A stretch of 64,000 bases of DNA from Piscinibacter sp. HJYY11 (GTDB taxonomy: Bacteria; Pseudomonadota; Gammaproteobacteria; Burkholderiales; Burkholderiaceae_C), in assembly GCF_016735515.1 (NCBI RefSeq), contig NZ_JAERQZ010000001.1, positions 1,736,001-1,800,000 of the forward strand, written 5' to 3'. Position 1 is the stretch's first letter. Every line of letters starts with the position of its first letter. The notes under the pieces are model-generated. The model was not told where the DNA came from and made no database searches. It was given only the letters and a program-made list of their open reading frames with translations. Both the position numbers and the translations under genes were made by a program. Shown here one piece after another: positions 9,227 through 17,529 of the stretch.

Positions 9227-10135
9227 ATGAGCGCCGTGATGACCCAACCCGTGGCCGAGCCGGCGCCGCATCGCGCGCGCACCGCCGGCTCGCGCCGCGT
9301 GCTGCCCGCGGTGCTGGGCGTGCCCGTCTTCCTGTGGCAGGCGGTGTTCTTCGCGGCGCCGCTGGTCTTCCTGATCGTCATCACCTTCTGGCAGGTGAAG
9401 TCGTTCCGGCTGGAGCCGGCCTTCGTGCTCGACAACTGGGAGCGGGTGCTGCTGTCGAGCCCCTTCCAGCGCGCGCTGGTGCACACGCTGACGCTCTCGG
9501 CCGTGACCACCGTGCTCGCGCTCGTGATCGCCTTCCCGGCGGCCTACACCATCGCCTTCCGCCTGCCCACGCGGCTGCGCGACCTGGCGGTGGCCGCGCT
9601 GATCGTGCCCATCTTCTCGAGCTACATGCTGCGCATCTACGCGTGGCAGATCGTGCTCAGCCCCGAGGGGCTCATCAACAACCTGCTCGGGCGCATCGGC
9701 ATCGAGGCGCTGCCGATGCTGGGCGGCGCGTTCTCGCTGCAGATCGGCCTGCTGACGCTCACGCTGCCGATCGCCGTGCTGATCCTCGTCTTCGCGCTCT
9801 CGGGCGTCGACCGCACGCTGATCGAGGCGGCCGAAAACCTCGGCTGCCGCCGCAGCCGCGTCATCGCGCACGTGCTGCTGCCGGCCATCCGCCCTGCCCT
9901 GCTGCTGGCCGCCACCACCACCTTCCTGCTGGCCTTCGGCGACTACATCAGCCCGCTCTTCATGACGGGCAGCAAGCCGCCCACGCTGTCGATCCTGGTG
10001 GTGGACACGGTGAAGTCGGGCTCGCAGTGGCCGCGTGCGTCGGTGGTGGGCGTGGCGATGCTGCTGGTGCTGTCCGCAGTGTTCGGGCTCGGCCGCTGGC
10101 TGGGCTCGCGTGGAACGGGAAGGGGCCACGGATGA
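9227..10135 (+). CDS. ABC transporter permease, PotB type
   Basis: A 302-residue inner-membrane protein with about six hydrophobic segments (first near residues 27-47) and the binding-protein-dependent transport EAA loop near residue 200, read as EAAENLGCRRSRVIAHVLLP. It pairs with the next permease to form the channel of the polyamine-type importer. A second ATG at 9239 is possible. The stop overlaps the following start by ATGA. Confidence 0.92.
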   Translation: MSAVMTQPVAEPAPHRARTAGSRRVLPAVLGVPVFLWQAVFFAAPLVFLIVITFWQVKSFRLEPAFVLDNWERVLLSSPFQRALVHTLTLSAVTTVLALVIAFPAAYTIAFRLPTRLRDLAVAALIVPIFSSYMLRIYAWQIVLSPEGLINNLLGRIGIEALPMLGGAFSLQIGLLTLTLPIAVLILVFALSGVDRTLIEAAENLGCRRSRVIAHVLLPAIRPALLLAATTTFLLAFGDYISPLFMTGSKPPTLSILVVDTVKSGSQWPRASVVGVAMLLVLSAVFGLGRWLGSRGTGRGHG

Positions 10136-10935
10136 ACCTGACCAGGCTCTCACGCACGCTGCAGTACGCCTTCGTCGCCGCGCTCTTTGGCTTCATCGCG
10201 GCGCCGATGCTCGTCATCGTCATCTTCTCCTTCGACGCCAACCGCTTTCCGGCCATTCCCTGGGGCGGCTTCAGCCTCGAATGGCACCGCGCCATCCTGC
10301 AAGACGAGATGGTGCGCGACGCCTTCCTCAACAGCCTGTGGGTCGGCCTCGGCACTGCAGTGCTGTCGACCCTCCTCGGCTTCGCCGCGGCCTACATCGA
10401 CCACCGCTACCGCTTCCGCGGCAAGACCGGCTTCGCCCTGCTGGTGGCCCTGCCGCCGGCCGTGCCGGCCACCATCCTCGGCATGGCGATGCTGGCCTTC
10501 CTGTCGCGCATCGGGCTCTTCGGCCGCATCGAGTCGATCACCGCCTGCCACGTGGCGCTGGCCACCTCGTTCTCGATGGCCATCATCGGCCTGCGGCTCG
10601 GCGAGATGGGCAAAGACCTGGAGCAGGCCGCGTGGAACCTTGGCGCCTCGCCGGCCACCGCCCTGCTGCGCGTGGTGGTGCCCTTCTGCAAGCCGGCGCT
10701 CATCGCCTCCTTCTTCCTGTCGGCGGCGGTGTCGTTCGACGAGTTCCTGATCGCCTGGTTCGTGGGCGGCGTGCACGAGACGCTGCCGGTGCGCATCCTC
10801 AACCTGCTGCAAGGCCAGGTGAACCCCAAGATCAACGCCATCGGCACGGTGGTACTCGTCATCAGCATCACGCTGGTGCTGCTGGCGCAGCGCTTCGTGG
10901 GTGTGAAGGTGGCGAAGCAACAGGAAGCCGCATGA
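10132..10935 (+). CDS. ABC transporter permease, PotC type
   Basis: A 267-residue permease with six predicted membrane segments, the first at about 12-33. The EAA loop is read as EQAAWNLGASPATALLRVVV near residue 165. It is the second channel subunit of the polyamine-type importer. It overlaps the upstream permease and the downstream ATPase by 4 bp each, so all three should be coupled in translation. Confidence 0.93.
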   Translation: MNLTRLSRTLQYAFVAALFGFIAAPMLVIVIFSFDANRFPAIPWGGFSLEWHRAILQDEMVRDAFLNSLWVGLGTAVLSTLLGFAAAYIDHRYRFRGKTGFALLVALPPAVPATILGMAMLAFLSRIGLFGRIESITACHVALATSFSMAIIGLRLGEMGKDLEQAAWNLGASPATALLRVVVPFCKPALIASFFLSAAVSFDEFLIAWFVGGVHETLPVRILNLLQGQVNPKINAIGTVVLVISITLVLLAQRFVGVKVAKQQEAA

Positions 10936-12017
10936 CCTCTGCCTTTGTGTCCCTCCAGGCCATCGAGAAGAAGTTCCCCGGCCACCACGCGGTGCGTGGC
11001 ATCGACCTCGACATCGCCGCCGGCGAGTTCATCGCCATCATGGGCCCGTCGGGCTGCGGCAAGTCGACCACGCTGCGCATGATCGCGGGGCTCGACGAGC
11101 CGAGCGCCGGCGAGATCTTCATCGGCGGCAAGAGCATGCGCGGCATCCCCGCGTTCCAGCGCGACACGCCGATGGTGTGGCAGAGCCTCGCGCTCTTCCC
11201 CTTCCTCACCGTGGCCGAGAACGTGGCCTTCCCGCTGCGCATGAAGAAGATGGGGGCCGACGTGCGCCGCAAGCGCGCGCTCGACTGGCTGGACCGCCTG
11301 GGCCTGGCCGGCATGGCCGACCGCCAGGTGTCGCAGCTCTCCGGCGGCCAGCGCCAGCGAGTGGCGATCGCACGCGCGCTCGTCACCGAGCCGTCGATCC
11401 TGCTGCTCGACGAGCCGCTGAGCGCGCTCGACGCCCACCTGCGCGTGCGCATGCAGACCGAGCTCGCGCGGCTGCACCGCGAGCTGCGCATCACCTTCGT
11501 CTACGTGACGCACGCGCAGTCGGAAGCGTTCGCGCTGGCCGACCGCATCGTCGTGATGGCCGACGGGCTCATCCAGCAGGCGGGCAAGCCGCAGGATGTG
11601 TACCGCGCGCCTGCCAACGCCTTCGTCGCCAACTTCATCGGCACCAACAACCTGGTCACGGGACAGGCCAAGGCGCACGACGGCGAGTTCATCACCGTGG
11701 AGGGGCCGCTCGGCAGCTTCCCGGTGAGCGCACCGCAGGGCTGGACCCTCGGCACGCCGGCGAGCTTCGTCATCGCGGCGGACCGTGTGGCGCTGCAACC
11801 CGGTGACATGCCCGGAGCATCCGGCGTCCCGGGCACGGTGCTCGGCCTGGAGTTCGTCGGCTCCACGCAGACGGTCTTCATCGAGATGGGCGACGGCAAG
11901 GAGTTCCGCGTGCAGAAGCAGCAGCACGAGATCGAGTCGCTGAACCTCGCCCCCGGCCAGCGCGTGACGCTCAGCTGGGACCCTCGCCAGACCTGGCTGC
12001 TGCCCCAGGCGGCCTGA
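10932..12017 (+). CDS. ABC transporter ATP-binding protein, PotA type
   Basis: A 361-residue ATPase with Walker A GPSGCGKST, the Q-loop region VWQSLALFPFLTV, signature LSGGQRQRVAIARAL, Walker B LLLDEP and a switch-His region VTHAQSEA (the usual THDQ reads THAQ, but the His is kept). The C-terminal third (about 240-361) is the TOBE regulatory domain. It energises the polyamine-type importer and closes the transport operon; a deaminase gene follows after 17 bases. Confidence 0.94.
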   Translation: MTSAFVSLQAIEKKFPGHHAVRGIDLDIAAGEFIAIMGPSGCGKSTTLRMIAGLDEPSAGEIFIGGKSMRGIPAFQRDTPMVWQSLALFPFLTVAENVAFPLRMKKMGADVRRKRALDWLDRLGLAGMADRQVSQLSGGQRQRVAIARALVTEPSILLLDEPLSALDAHLRVRMQTELARLHRELRITFVYVTHAQSEAFALADRIVVMADGLIQQAGKPQDVYRAPANAFVANFIGTNNLVTGQAKAHDGEFITVEGPLGSFPVSAPQGWTLGTPASFVIAADRVALQPGDMPGASGVPGTVLGLEFVGSTQTVFIEMGDGKEFRVQKQQHEIESLNLAPGQRVTLSWDPRQTWLLPQAA

Positions 12018-12034
12018 CCTCGGAGCACCCCGCG

Positions 12035-12526
12035 ATGTACACCGAAGCCTTCATGCAACGCGCCCTGGCGGTGTCGGCGCAAGCCCTCGACCAGCCCGGC
12101 ACCGAGCCCTTCGGCGCGGTGATCGTGAAAAACGGCCAGATCGTCGGCGAAGGCTTCAACCACGCCCGCGCCAAGTGGGACCCGACCGCGCACGGCGAAG
12201 TCGAGGCCATCCGCGACGCCTGCCAGCGCCTGGAGAGCCTCAACCTGTCCGGCTGCGAGCTCTACACCTCGTGCGAGCCCTGCGCGCTGTGCGTGAGCGC
12301 CATGGGCATCGTCGGCATCTCGGCGCTGTACTACGCCGCGTCGCTCGAGCAGTCGCACGCCGCGATCGGCGCCCTGCCCGCGAGCGCGCGGCCGCCGATC
12401 GACACCGATGAACTCCGCCGCGAGGCCGGCGCGCCGATCGCCGAGCGGCGCATGCCTTCGCAGCAGGCGCTGGACCGTGAAGCGGTCGACATCCTGAAGC
12501 GGTGGGCCGCGTCAGCCGGGACCTGA
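12035..12526 (+). CDS. nucleoside/nucleobase deaminase (CDA fold, GuaD/TadA-like)
   Basis: A 163-residue zinc-dependent deaminase with the complete active site: HGE (His ligand and catalytic Glu) near residue 52 and CEPCALC with two Cys ligands near 81-87. Size and the C-terminal extension suit guanine or related nucleobase deaminases rather than the tRNA enzyme TadA. Co-transcribed with the ABC importer, it supports the idea that the imported compound carries an amino-heterocycle. Its end overlaps the convergent racemase-like gene by 15 bases. Confidence 0.87.
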   Translation: MYTEAFMQRALAVSAQALDQPGTEPFGAVIVKNGQIVGEGFNHARAKWDPTAHGEVEAIRDACQRLESLNLSGCELYTSCEPCALCVSAMGIVGISALYYAASLEQSHAAIGALPASARPPIDTDELRREAGAPIAERRMPSQQALDREAVDILKRWAASAGT

Positions 12527-13261
12527 CCCCAGGCGCGCCATCGACGGCGAGACCGCACTCCATTCGGCGAAGAAGCCATCGGTCGCCCGCTGCGGTGGCG
12601 GGGCGCTGCGCTCCAGCAGCACCTTGAGCCCGGCCTGCGCGCTGTCGATGAGCGGCAGCGCGACCTCGGGCTGCAGGCGCTGCGCATAACCCGCGAGGCC
12701 CGCGCCACCCACGATGATCGAAGCCACCCCGGGCCGCGCCGCCGCACGGCAGGCCTGGTGCAGGTGGCGCAGCGCCGCCTGCGGGTCGGCCTGCAGCTCG
12801 GCCCCGGTGGGCGCCACCGTCTCGATGTGAAGCAGCTGCTCGCCGTAGCCCAGGCTCAGCGCCAGCCGGCGCAGCATGGGCTTCCACCGCTCGCCGCCGG
12901 TGACGATGGCAAAGCCGCCATGCCGCGCCGCTTCGATGAACGACGCCTCGGCCAGGCCGGTCACCGGGCATGCGCTGGACTCGCGCAGCGCAAAGAGCCC
13001 CGGGTCACCGAAGCAGCCGATGAGCACCCCCTGCGGTGGCGACGCCTCGCTCTCGGGGCTGGCCAGGTGCTCGGCCCAGGTCTCCAGCACCGCCGCACCG
13101 GCGACGGCGTGGCTCGCTTCGCAGGCGATGTAACGCGCACCAAAGCTGGCCGTTCGCAACGCGAGATGCACCCCATCGGGCAGCAGTGGTCGCAAGGTGT
13201 GCGCGAGACGCTCCGTGGTCGCAACGCTGGTGTTCGGATTGATGAGAAGCAGCTGGCGCAT
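12512..13261 (-). CDS. Asp/Glu/hydantoin racemase-family protein lacking the second catalytic Cys
   Basis: A 249-residue protein of the Asp/Glu racemase superfamily closest in pattern to hydantoin racemases, with LLINPNTS at the N-terminus and the first catalytic Cys at about residue 83 in IGCFGDPGL. The second catalytic Cys, normally in a GCAG-like motif, is replaced by Gly at about residue 186 (IIVGGAGLAG). A two-base racemase needs both Cys, so this is unlikely to be an ordinary racemase. One-Cys relatives include decarboxylases. No signal peptide is seen. It converges with and overlaps the deaminase gene. Confidence 0.85.
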   Translation of the reverse strand: MRQLLLINPNTSVATTERLAHTLRPLLPDGVHLALRTASFGARYIACEASHAVAGAAVLETWAEHLASPESEASPPQGVLIGCFGDPGLFALRESSACPVTGLAEASFIEAARHGGFAIVTGGERWKPMLRRLALSLGYGEQLLHIETVAPTGAELQADPQAALRHLHQACRAAARPGVASIIVGGAGLAGYAQRLQPEVALPLIDSAQAGLKVLLERSAPPPQRATDGFFAEWSAVSPSMARLGSGPG

Positions 13262-13374
13262 CGCCGGGATTTAGCAAGTCGCATTCCTCGCTGCATCGCG
13301 ATGGTGCCGAGCGCGACTGGCACGGTACCTGCGAGAGCGCTGCGCCTCTGCTCTTCTCAACCAGGAGTCTCTCG

Positions 13375-14355
13375 ATGAAGCGTCGCCTCGTACTTGCCGC
13401 CGGTGCCGCGGCCCTGTCCACGCCTGCCTGGGTTGGTGCCCAGAGCGCCTGGCCCGCCCGCGGCCCCATCCGTCTGATCGCGCAGTTCCCGCCCGGTGGC
13501 CTGGTCGACACGGTCGCGCGGCTGATGGCGCCCCACCTGGCGCAAGCCCTCGGGCAGACCGTGGTGGTCGAGAACCGGCCCGGTGCTGGTGGCCTGATCG
13601 GCACGGACTACGTCGCCAAGCAACCCGCCGATGGCTACACCCTGCTGGTGAGCCACGCCTCGGTGCACATCTACGCCGCGGCCACGCGCAACGTGATGCC
13701 CTTCGACCCGGTGGCCGACTTCTCCCACCTCGGCATGCTGGTCGAGGCGCCGATGGTGCTGCTGGTGCGTGGCCAGTCGCCCATCACCAGCCTCTCGCAG
13801 TACGTGACGATGGCCAAGACCAAGCCCGTGCGCTACGGCACCTCGGGCGTGGGCTCCGCCAACCACCTGTACGGCGAGCTGCTCAAGATCGACGGGCAGG
13901 CGCCCGAGCACGACCACGTGCCCTACCAGGGCAGCGCACCGGCGATGCAAGACCTGCTGAGCGGCCAGATCGATGGCCTCTTCGACCCCATTACCACCAA
14001 CGTCGCGCAGCTGAAAGCCGGGTCCTTGCGGGCATTGGCCGTCTCCACCCCCGCTCGCCTGCCGGCGCTGCCGAGCATCCCCACCTTCGCCGAGCTGGGC
14101 TACCCATCGCTGACGGGCGCCCAGTGGCTCGGCCTGTCGGCGCCGAAGAGCCTGCCCGCACCCATCGCCGCGCGCCTGAAGACACTCGTGCCCGAGATCC
14201 TGGCCAAGCCCGACGTGATGGCGCGCCTCGAAGAGCTGCAGACGCTCCCGCGCAAGGCGCCGGTCCTCGGCGAGGATTTCACGGCGCTCATCCGCTCGCA
14301 GATCGACACCTGGACCAAGGTCGCCCGCCGCGCCAAGGTCGAAGTGATCGCCTGA
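13375..14355 (+). CDS. Bug-family (TctC-like) tripartite tricarboxylate transporter binding protein
   Basis: A 326-residue periplasmic binding protein with a Sec signal (about residues 1-22, ending AWVGAQ) and the Bug pattern: RLIAQFPPGGLVDTVARLM, VVVENRPGAGGLIGTDYVAK, the VPYQGSAPAMQDLLSG loop and LPSIPTFAELGY. Bug proteins are greatly expanded in Burkholderiales and bind carboxylated compounds. No TctA or TctB permease is nearby, which is usual for orphan Bug genes. The gene is divergent from the racemase-like gene, with about 113 bases between. Confidence 0.92.
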   Translation: MKRRLVLAAGAAALSTPAWVGAQSAWPARGPIRLIAQFPPGGLVDTVARLMAPHLAQALGQTVVVENRPGAGGLIGTDYVAKQPADGYTLLVSHASVHIYAAATRNVMPFDPVADFSHLGMLVEAPMVLLVRGQSPITSLSQYVTMAKTKPVRYGTSGVGSANHLYGELLKIDGQAPEHDHVPYQGSAPAMQDLLSGQIDGLFDPITTNVAQLKAGSLRALAVSTPARLPALPSIPTFAELGYPSLTGAQWLGLSAPKSLPAPIAARLKTLVPEILAKPDVMARLEELQTLPRKAPVLGEDFTALIRSQIDTWTKVARRAKVEVIA

Positions 14356-14442
14356 AAGCCCCCACGCCAGCGCCGTCACGGAAGGCTTGCTAGAGTGCCT
14401 GCACCCGCGCGATGCGGGCCCTCTCTTGAACGGAGAAACCCC

Positions 14443-14601
14443 ATGTTGACACCCGCTTTCCACAGCGGGCGAGACGCAAGGCAACTCCAGCCTTCCGTTC
14501 CCCGCTGTCTTCCTGTCGAGGCCGAGCTGCCGCTCGGTCGCATCGACGCGCCGCGCCGCGTTCTGTCCCGGCGCCTGTGCTTCCACGTCCCGGATCGTTA
14601 G
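14443..14601 (+). CDS. possible small leader or hypothetical protein (52 codons)
   Basis: An ATG preceded by GGAGAAACCCC opens a 52-codon frame ending in TAG. The product is Arg- and Pro-rich with no membrane segment and no family I recognise. The good ribosome site and position upstream of a small membrane-peptide frame suggest a leader peptide or one half of a small-gene pair. It could also be a noncoding leader; coding status is not established. Confidence 0.25.
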   Translation: MLTPAFHSGRDARQLQPSVPRCLPVEAELPLGRIDAPRRVLSRRLCFHVPDR

Positions 14602-14721
14602 GGTCGCTCCGACTCGCGACGCTGTCGCGTTCGCCTGCCGCCATGCCGTCGTCCATCAGCCGCTGTGCTGATGGCCGCTGCATTCGCTCGACCTCATTTC
14701 CCACGATCTACCGGAAAACCC

Positions 14722-14859
14722 ATGAAGCACCTTCTCAACTCCCTCGACCAGACCATCCCGGCCACCGAGCACACCCGGCTGTCCAACCTTGCCTTTGGTG
14801 TCTGCAGCGCCTTGATGCCCTACGCCCTGGCGGCACTCCTGCTCGTCGCGTTCGGCTGA
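14722..14859 (+). CDS. small single-pass membrane protein (45 aa), function unknown
   Basis: The 45-codon frame starts MKHLLNSLDQT and ends in a hydrophobic helix over about residues 24-44 (SALMPYALAALLLVAFG), giving an amphipathic N-terminus plus one transmembrane segment. The ribosome site is weak (CCGGAAAA). The stop lies 10 bases from the end of the convergent SDR gene. I do not recognise a family. The hydrophobic-tail layout is typical of genuine small membrane proteins, but conservation would have to confirm it. Confidence 0.45.
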   Translation: MKHLLNSLDQTIPATEHTRLSNLAFGVCSALMPYALAALLLVAFG

Positions 14860-14869
14860 TCGCAGCGCG

Positions 14870-15643
14870 TCAGTACATGCGCGTGGCGCCGCCGCCGTCG
14901 ACGGCGAGCACGGCGCCGTTCACATAGCTCGCGGCCTGCGAGCACAGCCAGACGATGGCGCCGGCAGGCTCCTCTGCCCGCCCGAGCCGGTTCATGCCGC
15001 TGTGGCGGGCCGTCAGTGCCCGGTAGCGCTCGGCCGCGCCCGGGCGCTCGGGGTCGACCATCTCGGAGCGCGTGAACCCCGGTGCGATCGCGTTGATGCG
15101 CAGGCCCATCTGGCCGTAGTCGGACGCGGCCGACTGCGTGAGGCCGACGACGCCGAACTTGCTGGTCGCGTACGACGCGTGGCCGATGTCGCTCGGCTTG
15201 AGGCCGTAGATGGAGGCCACGTTGACGATCGCGCCGCCGCCGCTGGCGAGCAGAGCCGGGATCTCGTGCTTCATGCACAGCCACACGCCCTTCAGGTTCA
15301 CGCCCATGACCTCGTCCCACTGCGCCTCGGTGACGTCGGCGATGGGCGTTAAGCGCGGGCCGGCGATGCCGGCGTTGTTGACGGCGCAGTCGAGGCGGGC
15401 GAAGCGGTCGAGCGTGGCGGCGACCATGCGTTCGGCATCGCCGGCGCGGCTCACGTCGGCCTGGACGAAGAGCGCCTCGCCGCCCGCGGCCTCGATGCGC
15501 TGCACGACGCGCGTGCCCTGGTCGGCGCGCCGTGCCACCACGACGACCTTGGCGCCTTCCTGCGCGAAGTGCAGCGCCGTGGCCTCTCCGAGGCCCGAGC
15601 TGGCGCCCGTCACCAGCGCGACCTTGCCGGAGAACGTGGTCAT
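14870..15643 (-). CDS. SDR-family oxidoreductase (1)
   Basis: A 257-residue classical short-chain dehydrogenase: cofactor motif TGASSGLG near residue 12, NNAG near 89, catalytic Ser in NVASIYG and the YATSK catalytic Tyr/Lys motif near 158, then a C-terminal SYVNGAVLAVDGG. It oxidises or reduces a hydroxy or keto group using NAD(P). The ATG at 15643 overlaps the stop of the upstream SDR by 4 bp. It is the last gene of the long minus-strand operon starting at the esterase gene. Confidence 0.9.
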   Translation of the reverse strand: MTTFSGKVALVTGASSGLGEATALHFAQEGAKVVVVARRADQGTRVVQRIEAAGGEALFVQADVSRAGDAERMVAATLDRFARLDCAVNNAGIAGPRLTPIADVTEAQWDEVMGVNLKGVWLCMKHEIPALLASGGGAIVNVASIYGLKPSDIGHASYATSKFGVVGLTQSAASDYGQMGLRINAIAPGFTRSEMVDPERPGAAERYRALTARHSGMNRLGRAEEPAGAIVWLCSQAASYVNGAVLAVDGGGATRMY

Positions 15644-16542
15644 GCGGTCTCGTCCTCCACGACGTCGGCCTTGGCCAGCTCCAGCTTGTACTGCTCCCAG
15701 CCCGAGGCGGGTACGGTCTCGCCGGTGCGGTCCTGCAGCAGCGCCAGCTGCGTGCACAAACGATCACCGGCGTGGGCGTCGTCGCCCAGGTACACGCCGT
15801 GCGTCATCGTGATGTGCGCGGACTCGAAGCTGCCGGCCCCGGCGAGCAGGATCATGCGCGTGGGCGCGTCTTCGCAGACCAGCGGGATCAACGCGGGGCT
15901 CACGCTCTCCGGCGTGAGGCGCGCGAGCGCCTCCGGGGGCAGCACGCCGGCCGTCATCGCCGTGGCGGCACTCGGCGCCAGGCAGTTGACGCGCACGTTG
16001 TACTTCGCGCCTTCGAGCGCCAGCGTCTGCATCAGCCCGACGAGCGCCATCTTGGCGGCCCCGTAGTTGGCCTGGCCGAAGTTGCCGTACAGGCCGCTCG
16101 ACGAGGTCGTCATCACGATGCGGCCGTAGGCTTGCGCCTGCATCCGCGCCCACACGGCACGGGTGCAGTGCACCGCGCCCATCACGTGCACGTCGAGCAC
16201 ACGGCGGAAGTCGTCGAGCGACATCTTGGCAAAGCTCCTGTCGCGCAGGATGCCGGCGTTGTTGACCAGGATGTCGATGCGGCCCCAGGCCGCAACCGCC
16301 TGCGCGGCCATCGCCTCCATCTCGTCGTCGTGTGTCACGTCGCCCAGGCACACCAGCGCCTCGCCGCCGTGTCTGCGGATCTCATCGGCCACGCGGTGCG
16401 CCGCGGCGCCCGCGTCGGCCCCGGCCAGGTCGTTCACCACCACGCGCGCGCCGTGGCGCGCCAGCTCCAGCGCGTGCGTGCGGCCCAGCCCGCCACCGGC
16501 ACCCGTCACGATGGCCACACGGCCCTTCAATCGCTTCGTCAT
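15640..16542 (-). CDS. SDR-family oxidoreductase (2), MFE-2-like hydroxyacyl-CoA dehydrogenase type
   Basis: A 300-residue SDR with TGAGGGLGRTHALELARHGA at the N-terminus, VVVNDLAG, NNAGILRDRSFAKM and the catalytic Tyr/Lys pair in NYGAAKMAL. The longer C-terminal tail and these blocks resemble the (3R)-hydroxyacyl-CoA dehydrogenase part of type-2 multifunctional beta-oxidation enzymes. An AGGAAA ribosome site precedes the ATG. Together with the BKACE gene it suggests shortening of a CoA- or keto-acid intermediate; the substrate is inferred only. Confidence 0.88.
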   Translation of the reverse strand: MTKRLKGRVAIVTGAGGGLGRTHALELARHGARVVVNDLAGADAGAAAHRVADEIRRHGGEALVCLGDVTHDDEMEAMAAQAVAAWGRIDILVNNAGILRDRSFAKMSLDDFRRVLDVHVMGAVHCTRAVWARMQAQAYGRIVMTTSSSGLYGNFGQANYGAAKMALVGLMQTLALEGAKYNVRVNCLAPSAATAMTAGVLPPEALARLTPESVSPALIPLVCEDAPTRMILLAGAGSFESAHITMTHGVYLGDDAHAGDRLCTQLALLQDRTGETVPASGWEQYKLELAKADVVEDETA

Positions 16543-16563
16543 CGTTTCCTTCCTTCGTCGTTG

Positions 16564-17505
16564 TCAGAACGCCACCGCCTCGCGGCCCTTCAGGCCGAGC
16601 ATCTCGCGCGCTTCATCCGGCGTCGCGACCTCCAGCGACAGCTCGTCCAGGATGCGGCGGATCTTGCGCACCTGCTCGGCGCACGAACGCGCGAGCTGCC
16701 CGCGGCCGAGGTAGAGGCTGTCTTCGAGGCCGACGCGCACGTTGCCGCCCATCACCGCCGCCATCGTGAGCAGCGGCATCTGGTGGCGCCCGGCGCCGAG
16801 CACCGAGAAGCGGTAGCCGTCGCGGCCGAACAGGCGGTCGGCGGTGCTGCGCATCGTGACCAGGTTCTCCGGGTCGGGCCCGAGGCCGCCGAGGATCCCG
16901 AAGATGCTCTGGATGAAGAGCGGCCCGCGCACCAGGCCTTCGTCGACGAAGTGCGCGAGGTTGTAGAGGTGGCCCACGTCGTAGCACTCGAACTCGAAGC
17001 GCGTGCCGCACTCGTCGCCGAGCACGCGCAGGATGTGCTTGATGTCGCGGAAGGTGTTGCGGAAGATCAGGTCTTCCATGCCCTCGACGTAGGGCTGCTC
17101 CCAGGCGTGCTGCCACTCGGCGATCTTGCGCGCCATCGGGTGGATGGAGAAGTTCATCGAGCCCATGTTGAGCGAGCACATCTCGGGCTGCGCGCGCAGC
17201 GGGTAGGCGAGCCGCTCGTCGAGCGTCATGCGCGTGCTGCCGCCGGTGGTGATGTTGATCACCGCATCGGTGGCGGCCTTGATGCGCGGCACGAACTGGT
17301 CGAACACCGCCGGGTCGGGCGTGGGCCGGCCGTCGCGCGGGTCGCGGGCGTGCAGGTGAAGGATGGCGGCGCCGGCCTGCGCCGCCTCGATCGCCTGCTC
17401 GGCGATCTGGTCGGGCGTCAGCGCCAGGTAGGGCGACATCGTCGGCGTGTGCACCGAGCCGGTGACGGCGCAGCTGATGATGACCTTGTCGGAGTGGGTC
17501 CGCAT
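16564..17505 (-). CDS. BKACE family (3-keto-5-aminohexanoate cleavage enzyme-like)
   Basis: A 313-residue TIM-barrel protein of the DUF849/BKACE family. The zinc-site His pair appears as ILHLHARDPRDGRPT (His50 and His52), followed by NITTGGS, SLNMGSMNF and a late GGNVRVGLEDSLY. These enzymes condense a beta-keto acid with acetyl-CoA to give acetoacetate and a new CoA ester. The founding member acts in lysine fermentation, but family substrates vary widely. An AGGAG ribosome site precedes the start. It lies between SDR genes and a Liv-type importer, pointing to catabolism of an imported keto or hydroxy acid. Confidence 0.92.
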   Translation of the reverse strand: MRTHSDKVIISCAVTGSVHTPTMSPYLALTPDQIAEQAIEAAQAGAAILHLHARDPRDGRPTPDPAVFDQFVPRIKAATDAVINITTGGSTRMTLDERLAYPLRAQPEMCSLNMGSMNFSIHPMARKIAEWQHAWEQPYVEGMEDLIFRNTFRDIKHILRVLGDECGTRFEFECYDVGHLYNLAHFVDEGLVRGPLFIQSIFGILGGLGPDPENLVTMRSTADRLFGRDGYRFSVLGAGRHQMPLLTMAAVMGGNVRVGLEDSLYLGRGQLARSCAEQVRKIRRILDELSLEVATPDEAREMLGLKGREAVAF

Positions 17506-17529
17506 TCGGGGCTCCTGTGAGTGAATGGA

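Larger units (their letters stand above)
14356..14869. other. 514-bp interval holding two possible small genes
   Basis: There is no standard-sized gene between the Bug-type gene and the convergent SDR gene. The interval contains a 52-codon frame with a good ribosome site (14443-14601) and a 45-codon frame encoding a membrane peptide (14722-14859), both on the plus strand. I see no strong terminator and no tRNA-like fold. Confidence 0.5.
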
